Assembly: GCF_000516555.1 (NCBI RefSeq)
Contig: NZ_AZSJ01000007.1
Location: 168,510-232,509 of the forward strand
Reading direction: 5' to 3'
Source: Afipia sp. P52-10
Lineage (GTDB): Bacteria > Pseudomonadota > Alphaproteobacteria > Rhizobiales > Xanthobacteraceae
Length of the DNA: 64,000 bases
In this document: piece after piece, positions 25,780-35,023 of the stretch
Layout of the letters: each line of letters begins with the position of its first letter
How positions within the stretch are numbered: the first letter of the stretch is position 1
Made by a program: the position numbers and the translations under genes
The notes under the pieces: model-generated
Database searches by the model: none
The model's input: the letters and a program-made list of their open reading frames with translations, nothing else
Told to the model about the DNA's origin: nothing

Positions 25780-26751
25780 ATGACTAGCATTACCGAAAAC
25801 GCCGATCCGCGCGCCGTCGCCCGCTCCGGCACCGATCAGATGATCGCGCTTGCGGGCATGACGCTGCTGTTTGCTGTGCTGCCATGGACTGGCATCTATC
25901 CTTACTTCGTGATGCAGGCGCTATGCTTTGCGCTGTTTGCCTGCGCCTTCAACCTCCTGATCGGCTATGGCGGACTGCTGTCGTTCGGCCATGCGATGTT
26001 TCTCGGCACCGCGGGATACATCAGCGGTCACGCTGCGAAGGTGTGGGGCGTTCCGCCGGAGATTGCTATTCTGCTCGGTACTGCAGCTTCAACTGTGCTC
26101 GCGGTGGTCACAGGCTTCATCGCCATCCGCCGCCAGGGCATCTACTTCGCGATGATCACGCTGGCGCTGTCGCAGCTCATGTACTTCATCTATGTGCAGG
26201 CGGCGTTTACCCATGGCGAGGACGGCATCCAGAGCATTCCGCAAGGGAAGTTCCTCGGTTTTCTCGACCTGTCGCAGGCGATGGTGCTCTACTATGTGGT
26301 GCTGGCGATTTTCCTGTTCGGATTCCTCGTCATCTATCGCGCGATCAATTCTCCGTTCGGCGAGGTGCTGAAGTCGATCCGCGAGAATGAGCAGCGGGCG
26401 GTCTCGCTCGGCTATCGAGCGGACCAATACAAGCTGCTGGCCTTTATCCTGTCCGGCGCGCTATCGGGGCTGGCGGGCGCGACCAAGGCGATCGTCGCCC
26501 AGAACGCCTCGCTGACCGACGTGCACTGGACGATGTCAGGCGAGGTGGTGCTGATGGTGTTGCTGGGCGGGCTCGGTACCGTGTTCGGCCCGGTGGTGGG
26601 TGCCTTCATCATCATCGCGATGCAGCAGTACCTTGCGCCCTTCGGTCAGTGGGTGCTGGTGATCCAGGGCGTGATTTTCGTCGTCTGCGTGCTGGCCTTC
26701 CGCCGCGGCATCGTCGGCGAGATCGCCCATTATACCCGTCGCTCACTCTGA
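25780..26751 (+). CDS. Liv-type ABC transporter permease (LivM-like)
   Basis: 323 residues, with about ten hydrophobic segments. Typical LivM stretches are NLLIGYGGLLSFGHAMFLG, YRAINSPFGEVLKSIRENE and GALSGLAGATKAIV. It completes the importer with LivH, LivG, LivF and the binding protein. It starts 3 bases after the livH stop, so it is coupled to it. No clear terminator hairpin follows before the DUF47 gene. Confidence 0.92.
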   Translation: MTSITENADPRAVARSGTDQMIALAGMTLLFAVLPWTGIYPYFVMQALCFALFACAFNLLIGYGGLLSFGHAMFLGTAGYISGHAAKVWGVPPEIAILLGTAASTVLAVVTGFIAIRRQGIYFAMITLALSQLMYFIYVQAAFTHGEDGIQSIPQGKFLGFLDLSQAMVLYYVVLAIFLFGFLVIYRAINSPFGEVLKSIRENEQRAVSLGYRADQYKLLAFILSGALSGLAGATKAIVAQNASLTDVHWTMSGEVVLMVLLGGLGTVFGPVVGAFIIIAMQQYLAPFGQWVLVIQGVIFVVCVLAFRRGIVGEIAHYTRRSL

Positions 26752-26894
26752 GCGGCGCGTGCCGGCAACGCTATTTCCGCTCTGCACAAAGCGGTGGATG
26801 ACGGACGCTGCCATGTCGCAAACGGACTTGTTTTCCCCGGCCAGCTGTATGACAGATTTGTGACGGGCGCGGCCGTGCGCATCGGGGAAAAGTT

Positions 26895-27542
26895 ATGATT
26901 TTGCGCTGGTTTAGAGCCATTTTGCCGCGTGAAGAGCGGTTTTTCGAGCTGTTCAACCAGCATGCGCAGACGCTGGTCGCGGGCGCGGCGGCGTTGCAGG
27001 GCATGCTGCGCGGCGGGGATGAAATTCAGAAGTACTGCCAACTGGTAACCCAGCACGAGAGCGAGGCCGACGCCATCACCCGCCAGGTGCTGACGGCGGT
27101 CCGGCGCACCTTCATCACCCCGTTCGACCGCGTCGATATCAAGAACCTGATCACCTCGATGGACGACGCCATTGACCAGATGGAACAGACCGCCAAGGCG
27201 GTGATGCTGTTCGAGGTCACCGAGTTCGAGCAGCCGATGCGCGAGATGGGGGCGATCATCGCCGATTGTGCCAACCTCGTGGTGCGCGCGCTGCCGCTGC
27301 TGGAATCGATCGGTCAGAACGTCTCGACCATCACCGCGATCACTGAGGAACTGACCAAGCTCGAAGGCCGCGTCGACGACCTGCACGACATCGGTCTGAA
27401 GGAGCTGTTCCTGAAGCATCGTCACGCCAATGCGATGGATTTCATCGTCGGCGTCGAGATCTACGACCATCTGGAGAAAGTGGCCGATCGGTTCGACGAC
27501 GTTGCCAATGAGATCAACAGCATCATGATCGAGCAGGTCTGA
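26895..27542 (+). CDS. DUF47 family PhoU-like protein
   Basis: 215 residues, all helical. EERFFELFNQHAQTLVAGAAAL at the start and the repeated acidic helices (MDDAIDQMEQTAKAVM, HDIGLKELFLKHR) match DUF47, which resembles PhoU. DUF47 genes stand next to Pit phosphate carriers in many bacteria and are thought to regulate them. Here the pit gene starts 102 bases downstream on the same strand, so the pair is most likely one operon. Confidence 0.9.
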   Translation: MILRWFRAILPREERFFELFNQHAQTLVAGAAALQGMLRGGDEIQKYCQLVTQHESEADAITRQVLTAVRRTFITPFDRVDIKNLITSMDDAIDQMEQTAKAVMLFEVTEFEQPMREMGAIIADCANLVVRALPLLESIGQNVSTITAITEELTKLEGRVDDLHDIGLKELFLKHRHANAMDFIVGVEIYDHLEKVADRFDDVANEINSIMIEQV

Positions 27543-27644
27543 GGCATGAGTCCCGTACACGTCGCGCCGGTCCGGGCGCAGGCCATGCTTGCGCCGTGCG
27601 CGGTTCGCGTACGCCAGGCGAGACGGTGATCGAGGACCGGCGCT

Positions 27645-28649
27645 GTGGACGCTCACCTTGCTTTTCCGATTCTCGTCACCCTGATCGCGGTGGCGCTGAT
27701 CTTCGACTTCCTCAACGGCCTGCATGACGCGGCCAACTCGATCGCGACGATCGTTTCGACCCGCGTGCTGCGGCCGCAATATGCGGTCGCTTGGGCGGCG
27801 TTCTTCAACTTCATCGCCTTCCTGTTTTTCGGCCTGCACGTCGCCGAGACGCTCGGCACCGGGATCATCGATCCGGGAATAGTCGATCCGCAGGTAATCT
27901 TTGCCGCGCTGATGGGGGCCATCGTCTGGAACTTGCTGACCTGGTGGCTCGGCATCCCGTCGTCGAGTTCCCACGCGCTGATCGGCGGTCTGGTCGGTGG
28001 CGGTTTCGCCAAGGCCGGACTGTCGGCGATGGTCTGGACCGGGTTGACCAAGACGCTGGCGGCGATCGTGCTGTCACCGTTGGTCGGTTTCTTCCTGGCA
28101 CTGATTCTGGTGGCGATCGTCTCGTGGCTGTCGGTGCGCTCGACTCCGTTCGTGGTCGATCGTGCCTTCCGCGTGCTGCAGTTCGGTTCGGCCTCGCTGT
28201 ACTCGCTCGGCCATGGCGGCAACGACGCGCAGAAGACGATGGGCATCATCGCGGTGCTGCTGTTCTCGCAGGGGCACCTCGGCGATACGTTCTATGTGCC
28301 GTTCTGGGTGGTGATCACCTGTCAGGCGATGATGGGCCTTGGCACGCTGATGGGTGGCTGGCGCATCGTCAAGACGATGGGTTCGCGCATCACGCGGCTG
28401 ACGCCGATGCAGGGCTTCTGCGCCGAGACCGGTGGCGCGGCGACGTTGTTCGCCGCCACCGCACTCGGCGTCCCGGTCTCGACCACGCACACCATCACCG
28501 GCGCGATCGTCGGCGTCGGCGCGGCGCGCCGCGTGTCCGCCGTGCGCTGGAACATCGCCAGCTCGATCGTCACCGCCTGGGTGATCACGATCCCTGCGTC
28601 GGCGGCGATCGCCGCCGTCGCGTACTGGATCGTTTCCGCGTTGAAGTGA
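27645..28649 (+). CDS. Pit-type inorganic phosphate transporter
   Basis: 334 residues with about ten membrane segments. The two PHO-4 signatures are clear: FDFLNGLHDAANSIATIVST near the N-terminus and YSLGHGGNDAQKTMGIIAV in the middle, with GIPSSSSHALIGG and GVPVSTTHTITGA as the matching inverted-repeat motifs. Pit carriers import phosphate, often as a metal-phosphate complex, with protons. The start is GTG 27645. It is preceded by its likely regulator DUF47 and is convergent with the gdx gene. Confidence 0.93.
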   Translation: MDAHLAFPILVTLIAVALIFDFLNGLHDAANSIATIVSTRVLRPQYAVAWAAFFNFIAFLFFGLHVAETLGTGIIDPGIVDPQVIFAALMGAIVWNLLTWWLGIPSSSSHALIGGLVGGGFAKAGLSAMVWTGLTKTLAAIVLSPLVGFFLALILVAIVSWLSVRSTPFVVDRAFRVLQFGSASLYSLGHGGNDAQKTMGIIAVLLFSQGHLGDTFYVPFWVVITCQAMMGLGTLMGGWRIVKTMGSRITRLTPMQGFCAETGGAATLFAATALGVPVSTTHTITGAIVGVGAARRVSAVRWNIASSIVTAWVITIPASAAIAAVAYWIVSALK

Positions 28650-28676
28650 TGATGTGCGGATGAGACCGCCGCCGGC

Positions 28677-28991
28677 TTAGGCGACCGCCTTCAATCCGGC
28701 GATGCCGATGACGATCAAGGCGATGCAGCCCAGCCGCAGCGCGCTCGCGGTCTCGCCGAATAGGAAGATACCAAGAATGGCGACGCCGACTGTGCCGATT
28801 CCGGTCCATACCGCGTAGGCGGTGCCGACCGGCAGCCACTTCAACGCCAAGCCGAGCAAGGCAACGCTTGCTGTCATGCTGCCGACCGTGAGCACGGTGG
28901 GAACCAGCTTGGTGAAACCATCGGTGTATTTCAGGCCGATCGCCCAGCCGATCTCCAACAGACCGGCAACGACCAAAATCGCCCACGCCAT
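28677..28991 (-). CDS. gdx: Guanidinium exporter Gdx (SMR family, SugE type)
   Basis: 104 residues, four membrane helices. The N-terminus [19 protein letters not shown], with Glu13, and the following [12 protein letters not shown] are the Gdx/SugE branch pattern of small multidrug resistance proteins. Proven Gdx proteins export guanidinium in exchange for protons. AGGAGG lies 5 bases before the ATG. The call is strengthened by a guanidine-II riboswitch-like pair of hairpins about 50 bases upstream, which would switch the gene on when guanidine builds up. It is convergent with pit and divergent from prfC. Confidence 0.92.
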   Translation of the reverse strand: MAWAILVVAGLLEIGWAIGLKYTDGFTKLVPTVLTVGSMTASVALLGLALKWLPVGTAYAVWTGIGTVGVAILGIFLFGETASALRLGCIALIVIGIAGLKAVA

Positions 28992-29038
28992 GACAACCTC
29001 CTGCCGCGGCGTCATCCCGATGATGACGCTCGCTGATA

Positions 29039-29085
29039 GCAGGGTCGTCCCTGCATGACGCGAATCCGGGCGAGGCCGTCCCCGC
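29039..29085 (-). ncRNA. Guanidine-II (mini-ykkC) riboswitch
   Basis: On the minus strand two short hairpins occur in a row. The first (29085-29070) is GCGGGG-ACGG-CCTCGC, six pairs with one G-U. The second (29054-29039) is GCAGGG-ACGA-CCCTGC, six perfect pairs. Both loops are ACGR, the defining feature of the mini-ykkC class, and a 15-base linker joins them. The pair ends 47 bases upstream of the gdx start, the usual place. In known examples guanidinium binding joins the loops and frees the ribosome site. Confidence 0.85.
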
Positions 29086-29251
29086 GACGTGAAATATGGC
29101 GATCGTTGGAAAGGATGCAAGTGCATCGAAGGGGCACCCGCGCAAACGTGAGCAAATGTGAAGGTCTGGCGCCGCAAATTCGACCCTGTTCCGGCGAATG
29201 CGCAGGGCGGCTCTTGATCCTGGCGCGTTTTGCTGTCACACGGCAGCCGTC

Positions 29252-30886
29252 ATGCGCGACACAACCGCTCCTGAGATTCTGAAGGACCACGCCGCCCCGT
29301 CCGCGAACGCGCTGGCGGGCGAGGTCGCGCGTCGCCGCACCTTCGCGATCATCTCGCACCCGGACGCGGGCAAGACCACGCTGACGGAAAAGCTGCTGCT
29401 GTTCGGCGGCGCCATCAATCTCGCGGGGCAGGTGAAGGCCAAGGGCGAGCGGCGCAACACCCGTTCCGACTGGATGAAGATCGAGCGCGAGCGCGGCATC
29501 TCGGTCGTGACCTCGGTGATGACGTTCGAGTTCGACGGGCTGGTCTTCAACCTGCTCGACACGCCGGGTCACGAGGACTTCTCGGAAGACACCTACCGCA
29601 CGCTGACCGCGGTCGATAGCGCGGTGATGGTGATCGACGCGGCCAAGGGCATCGAGGCGCGCACGCGCAAGCTGTTCGAGGTCTGCCGCCTGCGCGACAT
29701 CCCGATCATCACCTTCATCAACAAGATGGACCGCGAGACCCGCGATCCGTTCGAGCTGCTCGACGAGATCGAGAAGACGCTGGCCCTCGACACCGCGCCC
29801 GTGACATGGCCGATCGGCCGCGGTCGCGATTTCGCCGGCACTTACGACATCGCCACCGGCGGCGTACGGCTGCTTGACTCCGACACCAAGACCGGTGCTG
29901 CGCAGCAGATCGCCATCGAAGACCTGGCCGCGAAAAATCCGAATCTCGACGCGCAGGCGATCAAGGATGAACTCGAACTGGTCTCGGAAGCCTGCAAGCC
30001 GTTCGACCTCGCGGCCTTTCGCGAGGGGCATCTGACGCCGGTGTTCTTCGGCTCGGCGCTTCGCAATTTCGGCGTCGGCGATCTGCTCGAAGGTCTCGGT
30101 CGTCACGCGCCGCCACCGCGCGCCCAGGATTCCAACGTCCGCCGGATCGAGGCGGCCGAACCGAAGATGACGGCATTCGTGTTCAAGATCCAGGCGAACA
30201 TGGACCCGAACCACCGCGACCGTATCGCCTTCGCGCGGCTGTGCTCAGGCAAGCTTGCGCGCGGCATGAAGGCGAAGCTGGTGCGCACTGGCAAGCCGAT
30301 GCCACTGTCGGCGCCGCAGTTCTTCTTCGCCCAGGATCGCTCGGTCGCCGACGAAGCGTTCGCCGGCGACGTGGTCGGCATCCCGAACCATGGTACGCTG
30401 CGCATCGGCGACACGCTGACTGAGGGCGAGGACATCGTGTTCGTCGGCGTTCCGAGTTTTGCGCCAGAAATCCTGCGCCGCGTGCGGCTGACCGACGCGA
30501 TGAAGGCGAAGAAGCTGAAGGAAGCGCTGCAGCAGATGTCGGAAGAGGGCGTCGTGCAGGTGTTCCGCCCGCGCGATGGCGCGCCTGCGCTGGTTGGTGT
30601 CGTCGGCCAGCTCCAGCTCGACGTGCTGAAGGCGCGGCTCGATGCCGAATACGGCCTGCCGGTCGATTTCGAACAGAGCGAGTTCCAGCTCGCGCGCTGG
30701 ATCTCGGCCGAAGACGGCAAAAAACTCGATGCCTTCATTGCCGCCAATGGCTCCGGCGTCGCCGATGATGTTGATGGCGATCCGGTTTTCCTGGCGCGGA
30801 ACCAGTTCTATCTCGACTACACGCGTGAGCGCGCCGAGGGCATCGATTTCGCAAATGTTAAGGACGTGAAGCGGAAGGTCCGTTAG
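29252..30886 (+). CDS. prfC: Peptide chain release factor 3
   Basis: 544 residues. The GTPase domain shows G1 HPDAGKTT, G3 DTPGHEDF and G4 NKMD, with the RF3-type switch region DWMKIERERGISVVTSVM. The C-terminal part (GVVGQLQLDVLKARLDAEYG) is that of RF3 rather than EF-G. The factor recycles RF1 and RF2 from the ribosome after peptide release. The ATG at 29252 is chosen on conservation; no strong ribosome site precedes it. The gene is divergent from the guanidine-regulated gdx gene. Confidence 0.95.
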   Translation: MRDTTAPEILKDHAAPSANALAGEVARRRTFAIISHPDAGKTTLTEKLLLFGGAINLAGQVKAKGERRNTRSDWMKIERERGISVVTSVMTFEFDGLVFNLLDTPGHEDFSEDTYRTLTAVDSAVMVIDAAKGIEARTRKLFEVCRLRDIPIITFINKMDRETRDPFELLDEIEKTLALDTAPVTWPIGRGRDFAGTYDIATGGVRLLDSDTKTGAAQQIAIEDLAAKNPNLDAQAIKDELELVSEACKPFDLAAFREGHLTPVFFGSALRNFGVGDLLEGLGRHAPPPRAQDSNVRRIEAAEPKMTAFVFKIQANMDPNHRDRIAFARLCSGKLARGMKAKLVRTGKPMPLSAPQFFFAQDRSVADEAFAGDVVGIPNHGTLRIGDTLTEGEDIVFVGVPSFAPEILRRVRLTDAMKAKKLKEALQQMSEEGVVQVFRPRDGAPALVGVVGQLQLDVLKARLDAEYGLPVDFEQSEFQLARWISAEDGKKLDAFIAANGSGVADDVDGDPVFLARNQFYLDYTRERAEGIDFANVKDVKRKVR

Positions 30887-30951
30887 CGCGCCTTTTCTCG
30901 TGGCGTGAGGCCGCGTAAACTTTGGCATCATTGCGTCGTCTGGAGGCGCCG

Positions 30952-31509
30952 ATGCCGATCACTCCTGGTTTCATCCTTCCTGGTTTCGTTGCCTATGGTC
31001 TTGCCGCGGCGGGTATCATGGTGCTTGCCCTCGAAGCGCATGCTCAACGCGCTTGCGACACGCATGACAAAGCCGCGTGCGTGCCGGATATCGAATATGG
31101 TTTGGGCGAGGACTTGCGGCTGACGCTCGGAACGTCGGCTGCTGCCGATGCCAAAGCGCCCGACGGCCATCTCGACACGCTGCGCGACTTGTTCGCCGCA
31201 TTGCGCGCCTGCTGGAAACCGCCGGCGGCCGAGAGTGCCCATCGCGGCATGCAAATGTCGATGCGGTTTGCCTTGAACCGCGACGGCAAGCTGATGGGCA
31301 CGCCGCAGGTAACGTACGCGACGCGCGATGTGTCGAAAGACACGCGCGAGACCTATCGTCAGGCTCTGGCGCAATCGTTGCAAAACTGCACGCCGCTGTC
31401 GCTGAGCAAGGGCCTCGGCGGAGCGATCGCCGGACGGCCGATCAGCATCCGCGTCATCGACGATCGCGACAAAGACCGCCAGACCAGCAAGAGCGGCAAG
31501 GATACGTAA
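30952..31509 (+). CDS. Exported protein with TonB/TolA C-terminal-like domain
   Basis: 185 residues from ATG 30952 with GGAGG 5 bases upstream. A hydrophobic N-terminus (GFVAYGLAAAGIMVLALEAHA) looks like a cleaved signal or membrane anchor. The part after about residue 85 (MRFALNRDGKLMGTPQVTYA, then YRQALAQSLQNCTPL) has the layout of TolA/TonB C-terminal domains. It may act in the periplasm. It follows prfC by 65 bases, and no partner gene is adjacent. Confidence 0.65.
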   Translation: MPITPGFILPGFVAYGLAAAGIMVLALEAHAQRACDTHDKAACVPDIEYGLGEDLRLTLGTSAAADAKAPDGHLDTLRDLFAALRACWKPPAAESAHRGMQMSMRFALNRDGKLMGTPQVTYATRDVSKDTRETYRQALAQSLQNCTPLSLSKGLGGAIAGRPISIRVIDDRDKDRQTSKSGKDT

Positions 31510-31606
31510 GGCGCGCAGTCTTAACGCGGCTGTTCGCGCCGGACGCCGTTGCTCGCGCCCCGGAATGACGGCAGTGGGTGCGCCCGGACTCGTATGCGTG
31601 GCCTCG

Positions 31607-32062
31607 CTACGTCGTCTTTTCCACCTTCGCCTTGATGTTGCCCAAGCCGAGTTTTGCCTCGGCGTCGAAGTTGGCAAGCTGCTCGGCGGAAACGGCCTTT
31701 GGTCGCTGCGGGTTACGCACCGTGCGGATGAAGCGGGTGCCGCCGTTCACCGCTTCAAGATCGTACTGCACGACGATCAGCCCGAGGAACGGCGTGAAGG
31801 TGAGGCCGATCCACAGCCGCGGCCGCTCGCAGGCGATCACCACCCAGTCGAGATTGACCGGGCCGGAGCGGGTGCTCCAGTGCTCATGGAAGATGTCGCC
31901 AAACCGCATCGGCCGGTTGTCGCATCTGATCTCATGCGACGACGGCAGCCATTCCGGCCACGACTTCGGGTTGGTGACGTAATCGAAGATCGCTTCCGCA
32001 GGCGCGGCAATAACGATGTCGTTCCTGTGCTCGAACGGGAAGGTGGCAGGCGCGGCGTTCAT
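31607..32062 (-). CDS. SRPBCC domain protein
   Basis: 151 residues forming a START-like hydrophobic-ligand pocket: NDIVIAAPAEAIFDYVTNPK at the N-terminus, PRLWIGLTF and LEAVNGGTRFIRTV in the middle. The ligand is unknown. It starts one base after the stop of the Bug-type binding protein gene, so the two are probably one transcript, though a functional link is not obvious. The region upstream of that pair would carry the promoter. Confidence 0.8.
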   Translation of the reverse strand: MNAAPATFPFEHRNDIVIAAPAEAIFDYVTNPKSWPEWLPSSHEIRCDNRPMRFGDIFHEHWSTRSGPVNLDWVVIACERPRLWIGLTFTPFLGLIVVQYDLEAVNGGTRFIRTVRNPQRPKAVSAEQLANFDAEAKLGLGNIKAKVEKTT

Positions 32063-32063
32063 G

Positions 32064-33074
32064 TCAGTTCACCTTGATGTCAGCGGCTTTGATGACCTCG
32101 CCCCAGAGCTTCTTCTCGGCGGCGATGCGGGCGCGGAGTTCTTCCGGCGTGGAGGGGGCAGGATCGATCAGCTGCGTGCGCAGCTTCTCCTTGACCGACG
32201 GATTGTCGAGCGCTTTGCGCACCTCGGCGTTGATCTGCGCGACTAGTTCCGGTGGCGTGCCACCCGGCGCGATCAGCGCGTTCCATGCGTCCGACTCGAC
32301 GTCGATCCCACTTTCCTTCAGCGTCGGCACGTCCGGCAGGTAGGGCGAGCGCTTGGCAGTGGAGACCGCCAGCACCTTGATGTTGCCTTCGCCGATGAAT
32401 GGCGCAACCGCGACCGCGGGCAGGCAGCCGACCTGCACGTCGCCGCGGATCAGTGCCGTCATCGCCTGCGGCGAGCCGCCGAACGGCACATGTACCATCT
32501 TCGCGCCGGCCTTCAGACCGATCGCTTCCATGGTCAGGTGCGACAACGAGCCGGCGCCGATCGACCCGTAGGCGATCTTCGATGGGTCTTTCTTCAGGAG
32601 AGCGACGAACTCGGCCACGGTGCTGACGCCGAGTGAGGCGGGCACCACCAGCGCGCTCGGCAGCGTGGTGAGCATGGTCACCGGCGAGAGGTCCTTCTCC
32701 GGATCGTAGGGCAGCTTGGAGAACAGGTTGACGTTGATGGCGAGCGGCCCGCCGAGCGAGATGCCGATGGTGGTGCCGTCCGGCGCGGCCTTGGCCACTG
32801 CGTCCGTGCCAGTGTTCCCACCGGCACCCGCCTTGTTATCGACGATCACCGGCACGCCGGGATGGCGGTTCTGGATATCCTCGGCGATCAGCCGGCCAAT
32901 GATGTCGGGCGAGGAGCCAGCCGCGAACGGCACGATCAGCTTCACTGGCTTGGTCGGCCAGGTGCTGGTTGGCGAAGGGCTGGTTGGCAAGATCTTCTCC
33001 GCCTGCTGCGCCGGCGCGGCGGTGGTGATGGCAGCCAGCGCGGCGGCGGCAGTCAGGGCGATTGTCAGTCTCAT
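32064..33074 (-). CDS. Tripartite tricarboxylate transporter binding protein (Bug family)
   Basis: 336 residues with a Sec signal peptide (ALTAAAALAAITTAAPAQQA). The TctC/Bug fold is clear: PVKLIVPFAAGSSPDIIGRL, VDNKAGAGGNTGTDAV, and a central VHVPFGGSPQAMTAL. Bug proteins bind organic acids in the periplasm for TctAB carriers. No tctA or tctB gene is nearby, so this is one of the orphan copies that are abundant in Bradyrhizobium relatives. The ligand is unknown. Confidence 0.9.
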   Translation of the reverse strand: MRLTIALTAAAALAAITTAAPAQQAEKILPTSPSPTSTWPTKPVKLIVPFAAGSSPDIIGRLIAEDIQNRHPGVPVIVDNKAGAGGNTGTDAVAKAAPDGTTIGISLGGPLAINVNLFSKLPYDPEKDLSPVTMLTTLPSALVVPASLGVSTVAEFVALLKKDPSKIAYGSIGAGSLSHLTMEAIGLKAGAKMVHVPFGGSPQAMTALIRGDVQVGCLPAVAVAPFIGEGNIKVLAVSTAKRSPYLPDVPTLKESGIDVESDAWNALIAPGGTPPELVAQINAEVRKALDNPSVKEKLRTQLIDPAPSTPEELRARIAAEKKLWGEVIKAADIKVN

Positions 33075-33279
33075 CTCGCGTCAGCGTCCTCTCTGTGGCA
33101 TCTCGGCGATGCCGCGCATGCTTTTAGCCGTCACGCCGTTCCAATGAGGCGCATTGCAGTGCAGCGCACCGCGTTTCGGCATTGCGTGCGTGCTTTTGCG
33201 GCATTGCACGCGCAGGGCCAAAAATGATAACCGGTTTCGCCCCTTGCGGGGCGGCCGGCGCGAACCATATCAGCGCCGG

Positions 33280-33354
33280 CTGGTGTCGTGGATCAGAAAT
33301 TCGCACCATCGTTTCCGGGCGTCCATTGTGCGAATTTCTGATCCACGACACCAG
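33280..33354. repeat. Perfect 27-bp inverted repeat
   Basis: The arms at 33280-33306 and 33328-33354 are exact reverse complements over 27 bases, around a 21-base loop. The arm begins CTGGTGTCGTGG and contains GATCAGAAATTCGCAC. It resembles dispersed palindromes I recall from Bradyrhizobium-type genomes; copy number cannot be checked here. On either strand it would form a very stable RNA hairpin. Confidence 0.8.
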
Positions 33355-33371
33355 AATCGTAGATTTGCTGG

Positions 33372-33441
33372 TGTCCTTATCGAATCCGAAGTTCGCTCTG
33401 AGCGTGCTGCAAAGTAAAGCGAACTTCGAATTCGGGACACG
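33372..33441. repeat. Second palindrome, 17-bp near-perfect arms
   Basis: The arms at 33382-33398 and 33419-33435 match with one mismatch in 17 bases (core GAAGTTCGCT / AGCGAACTTC). An outer pair GTGTCC (33372) and GGACAC (33436) extends the stem. It starts 18 bases after the first palindrome, so the two may form one composite element. Confidence 0.7.
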
Positions 33442-33564
33442 AGCGGGTGAAAAGATTTGCTGGTCCGGCCGGGCATGCCGCGATGCGGATGCGACCCGGC
33501 AATATCGGCGGCGATTGGGCGGGCGACAAGGCTGCGATAGGCGCTATCGCGTGCGGAGGACATC

Positions 33565-34149
33565 GTGGGGCTGATCGTGATGATCGCCGGGCTCGCCATT
33601 TTTCTTGGCGTGCATGCCGTGACCACGCAGCGCGACTTGCGCGCGGCGCTGATCGGTCGTCTCAGTGAGAGCGGCTACAAGGCCGGCTACAGCGTACTGT
33701 CGGCGCTCGGCCTCGTCCTCATCATCTATGGTTTTGCCAAGTACCGCGCCGCCGGCATGATCCCGGTCTGGGAGCCGCCGACCGGCATGCGCCATCTGGC
33801 GCTGGCCTTGATGCTGCCGGCGACTGTCTTCCTGGCCGCGGCCTACCTGCGCGGTCATATCTGGCGCTTTCTGAAACATCCGATGCTCGCGGCGGTGAAG
33901 CTGTGGGCGTTCGCGCATCTGCTCGCCAACGGCGATCTTGGGTCGATCATCCTGTTCGGCTCGATCCTGGCCTGGGCGGTGTTCGACCGCATCACGTTGA
34001 AGTCGCGCGCGGATGACGGCGGCCCGCCGATCCCGTTCGGCGGTGCCCGCAACGACGTGCTGGCCGTGGTGGTCGGTCTCGTCGTCTATGCTGCCCTTGT
34101 GTTTGCGTTCCACCCCGCCGTAATCGGCGTTCCTGTCGTCGGAGTCTGA
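33565..34149 (+). CDS. NnrU family membrane protein
   Basis: 194 residues with five to six membrane segments. IFLGVHAVTTQRDLRAALIGR, then a central WRFLKHPMLAAVKLWAFAHLLANGD, is typical of NnrU. The family is linked to nitrite/nitric oxide reduction gene clusters and to carotenoid isomerases (related fold), but no denitrification gene is near. The start is GTG 33565 with GGAGGA 4 bases upstream. panB follows after 3 bases, so the two are co-transcribed. Confidence 0.88.
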   Translation: MGLIVMIAGLAIFLGVHAVTTQRDLRAALIGRLSESGYKAGYSVLSALGLVLIIYGFAKYRAAGMIPVWEPPTGMRHLALALMLPATVFLAAAYLRGHIWRFLKHPMLAAVKLWAFAHLLANGDLGSIILFGSILAWAVFDRITLKSRADDGGPPIPFGGARNDVLAVVVGLVVYAALVFAFHPAVIGVPVVGV

Positions 34150-34152
34150 GCC

Positions 34153-34995
34153 ATGTCCGTGCAAACCGCAGTTAAGCGTGTCACCGCACCCGATATCCGC
34201 GCCCGCAAGAATGGCGAACCGATCGTGATGCTGACGTCGTATCACGCTCATACCGCCAGCCTGGTCGATCGCTATTGCGACGTCATCCTGGTCGGTGACT
34301 CGCTCGGCAACGTCATGCACGGCTTCGAGACCACCGTGCCGGTGACGCTCGACATGATGATCCTGCAGGGGCACGCGGTGATGCGCGGCTCCAAGCATGC
34401 TCTCGTGGTGGTCGATATGCCGTTCGGCTCTTACGAAGCATCGAAGGAGCAGGCGTTCCACTCCGCCGCGCGAATCCTGAAGGAGACCCATTGCGGCGCG
34501 GTCAAGCTCGAGGGCGGCAAGCGCATGGCCGAGACCATCGCCTTCCTGACCCAGCGCGGCATCCCGGTGATGGGCCATATCGGCCTGACGCCGCAGTCGA
34601 TCAACACGCTCGGCAGCTTCCGAGCGCAGGGCCGCAGCGAAGCGGCCTGGGCGCCGATCGAGGAAGACGCTAAGGCGGTGGCGGAAGCCGGCGCGTTCGC
34701 CATGGTGGTGGAGGCGGTGGCCGAGCCGCTCGCCAAGAAGATCACCGCCAGCATCGACGTGCCCACCATCGGCATCGGCGCAAGTTCGGCCTGCGACGGG
34801 CAGGTGCTGGTGCTGGAGGACATGCTGGGCCTGTCGCCGTGGACGCCAAAATTCGTCAAGCGCTACGGCGATCTCGGTCCGGCAATCCAGGAGGCGATCG
34901 AATCCTACGCCAAGGACGTGCGTAGCCGCGCCTTCCCGGGACCGGAGCACGTCTATGGCATGATCAAGCCGAAGGTCGTCGCCTCGAACGACTGA
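34153..34995 (+). CDS. panB: 3-methyl-2-oxobutanoate hydroxymethyltransferase
   Basis: 280 residues, normal for PanB. It makes ketopantoate from 2-oxoisovalerate and methylene-tetrahydrofolate, the first step of pantothenate synthesis. Conserved parts are [17 protein letters not shown] (metal-binding Asp), [30 protein letters not shown] and [17 protein letters not shown] with the catalytic Glu. It starts 3 bases after the NnrU gene. panC is not adjacent. A clear terminator follows. Confidence 0.95.
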   Translation: MSVQTAVKRVTAPDIRARKNGEPIVMLTSYHAHTASLVDRYCDVILVGDSLGNVMHGFETTVPVTLDMMILQGHAVMRGSKHALVVVDMPFGSYEASKEQAFHSAARILKETHCGAVKLEGGKRMAETIAFLTQRGIPVMGHIGLTPQSINTLGSFRAQGRSEAAWAPIEEDAKAVAEAGAFAMVVEAVAEPLAKKITASIDVPTIGIGASSACDGQVLVLEDMLGLSPWTPKFVKRYGDLGPAIQEAIESYAKDVRSRAFPGPEHVYGMIKPKVVASND

Positions 34996-35023
34996 ATGAA
35001 CGCGTTTTACGCGCGAGAACGAC

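Larger units (their letters stand above)
33075..33564. other. Intergenic stretch carrying two large palindromes
   Basis: No gene with good coding signs is present in these 490 bases. The right half is occupied by two hairpin-forming repeats described separately. The promoters for the Bug gene and for the NnrU gene must flank them. Confidence 0.5.

Noticed and set aside
33280..33441. Insertion sequence
   Set aside because: There is no transposase frame between or near the palindromes and no target duplication was seen.
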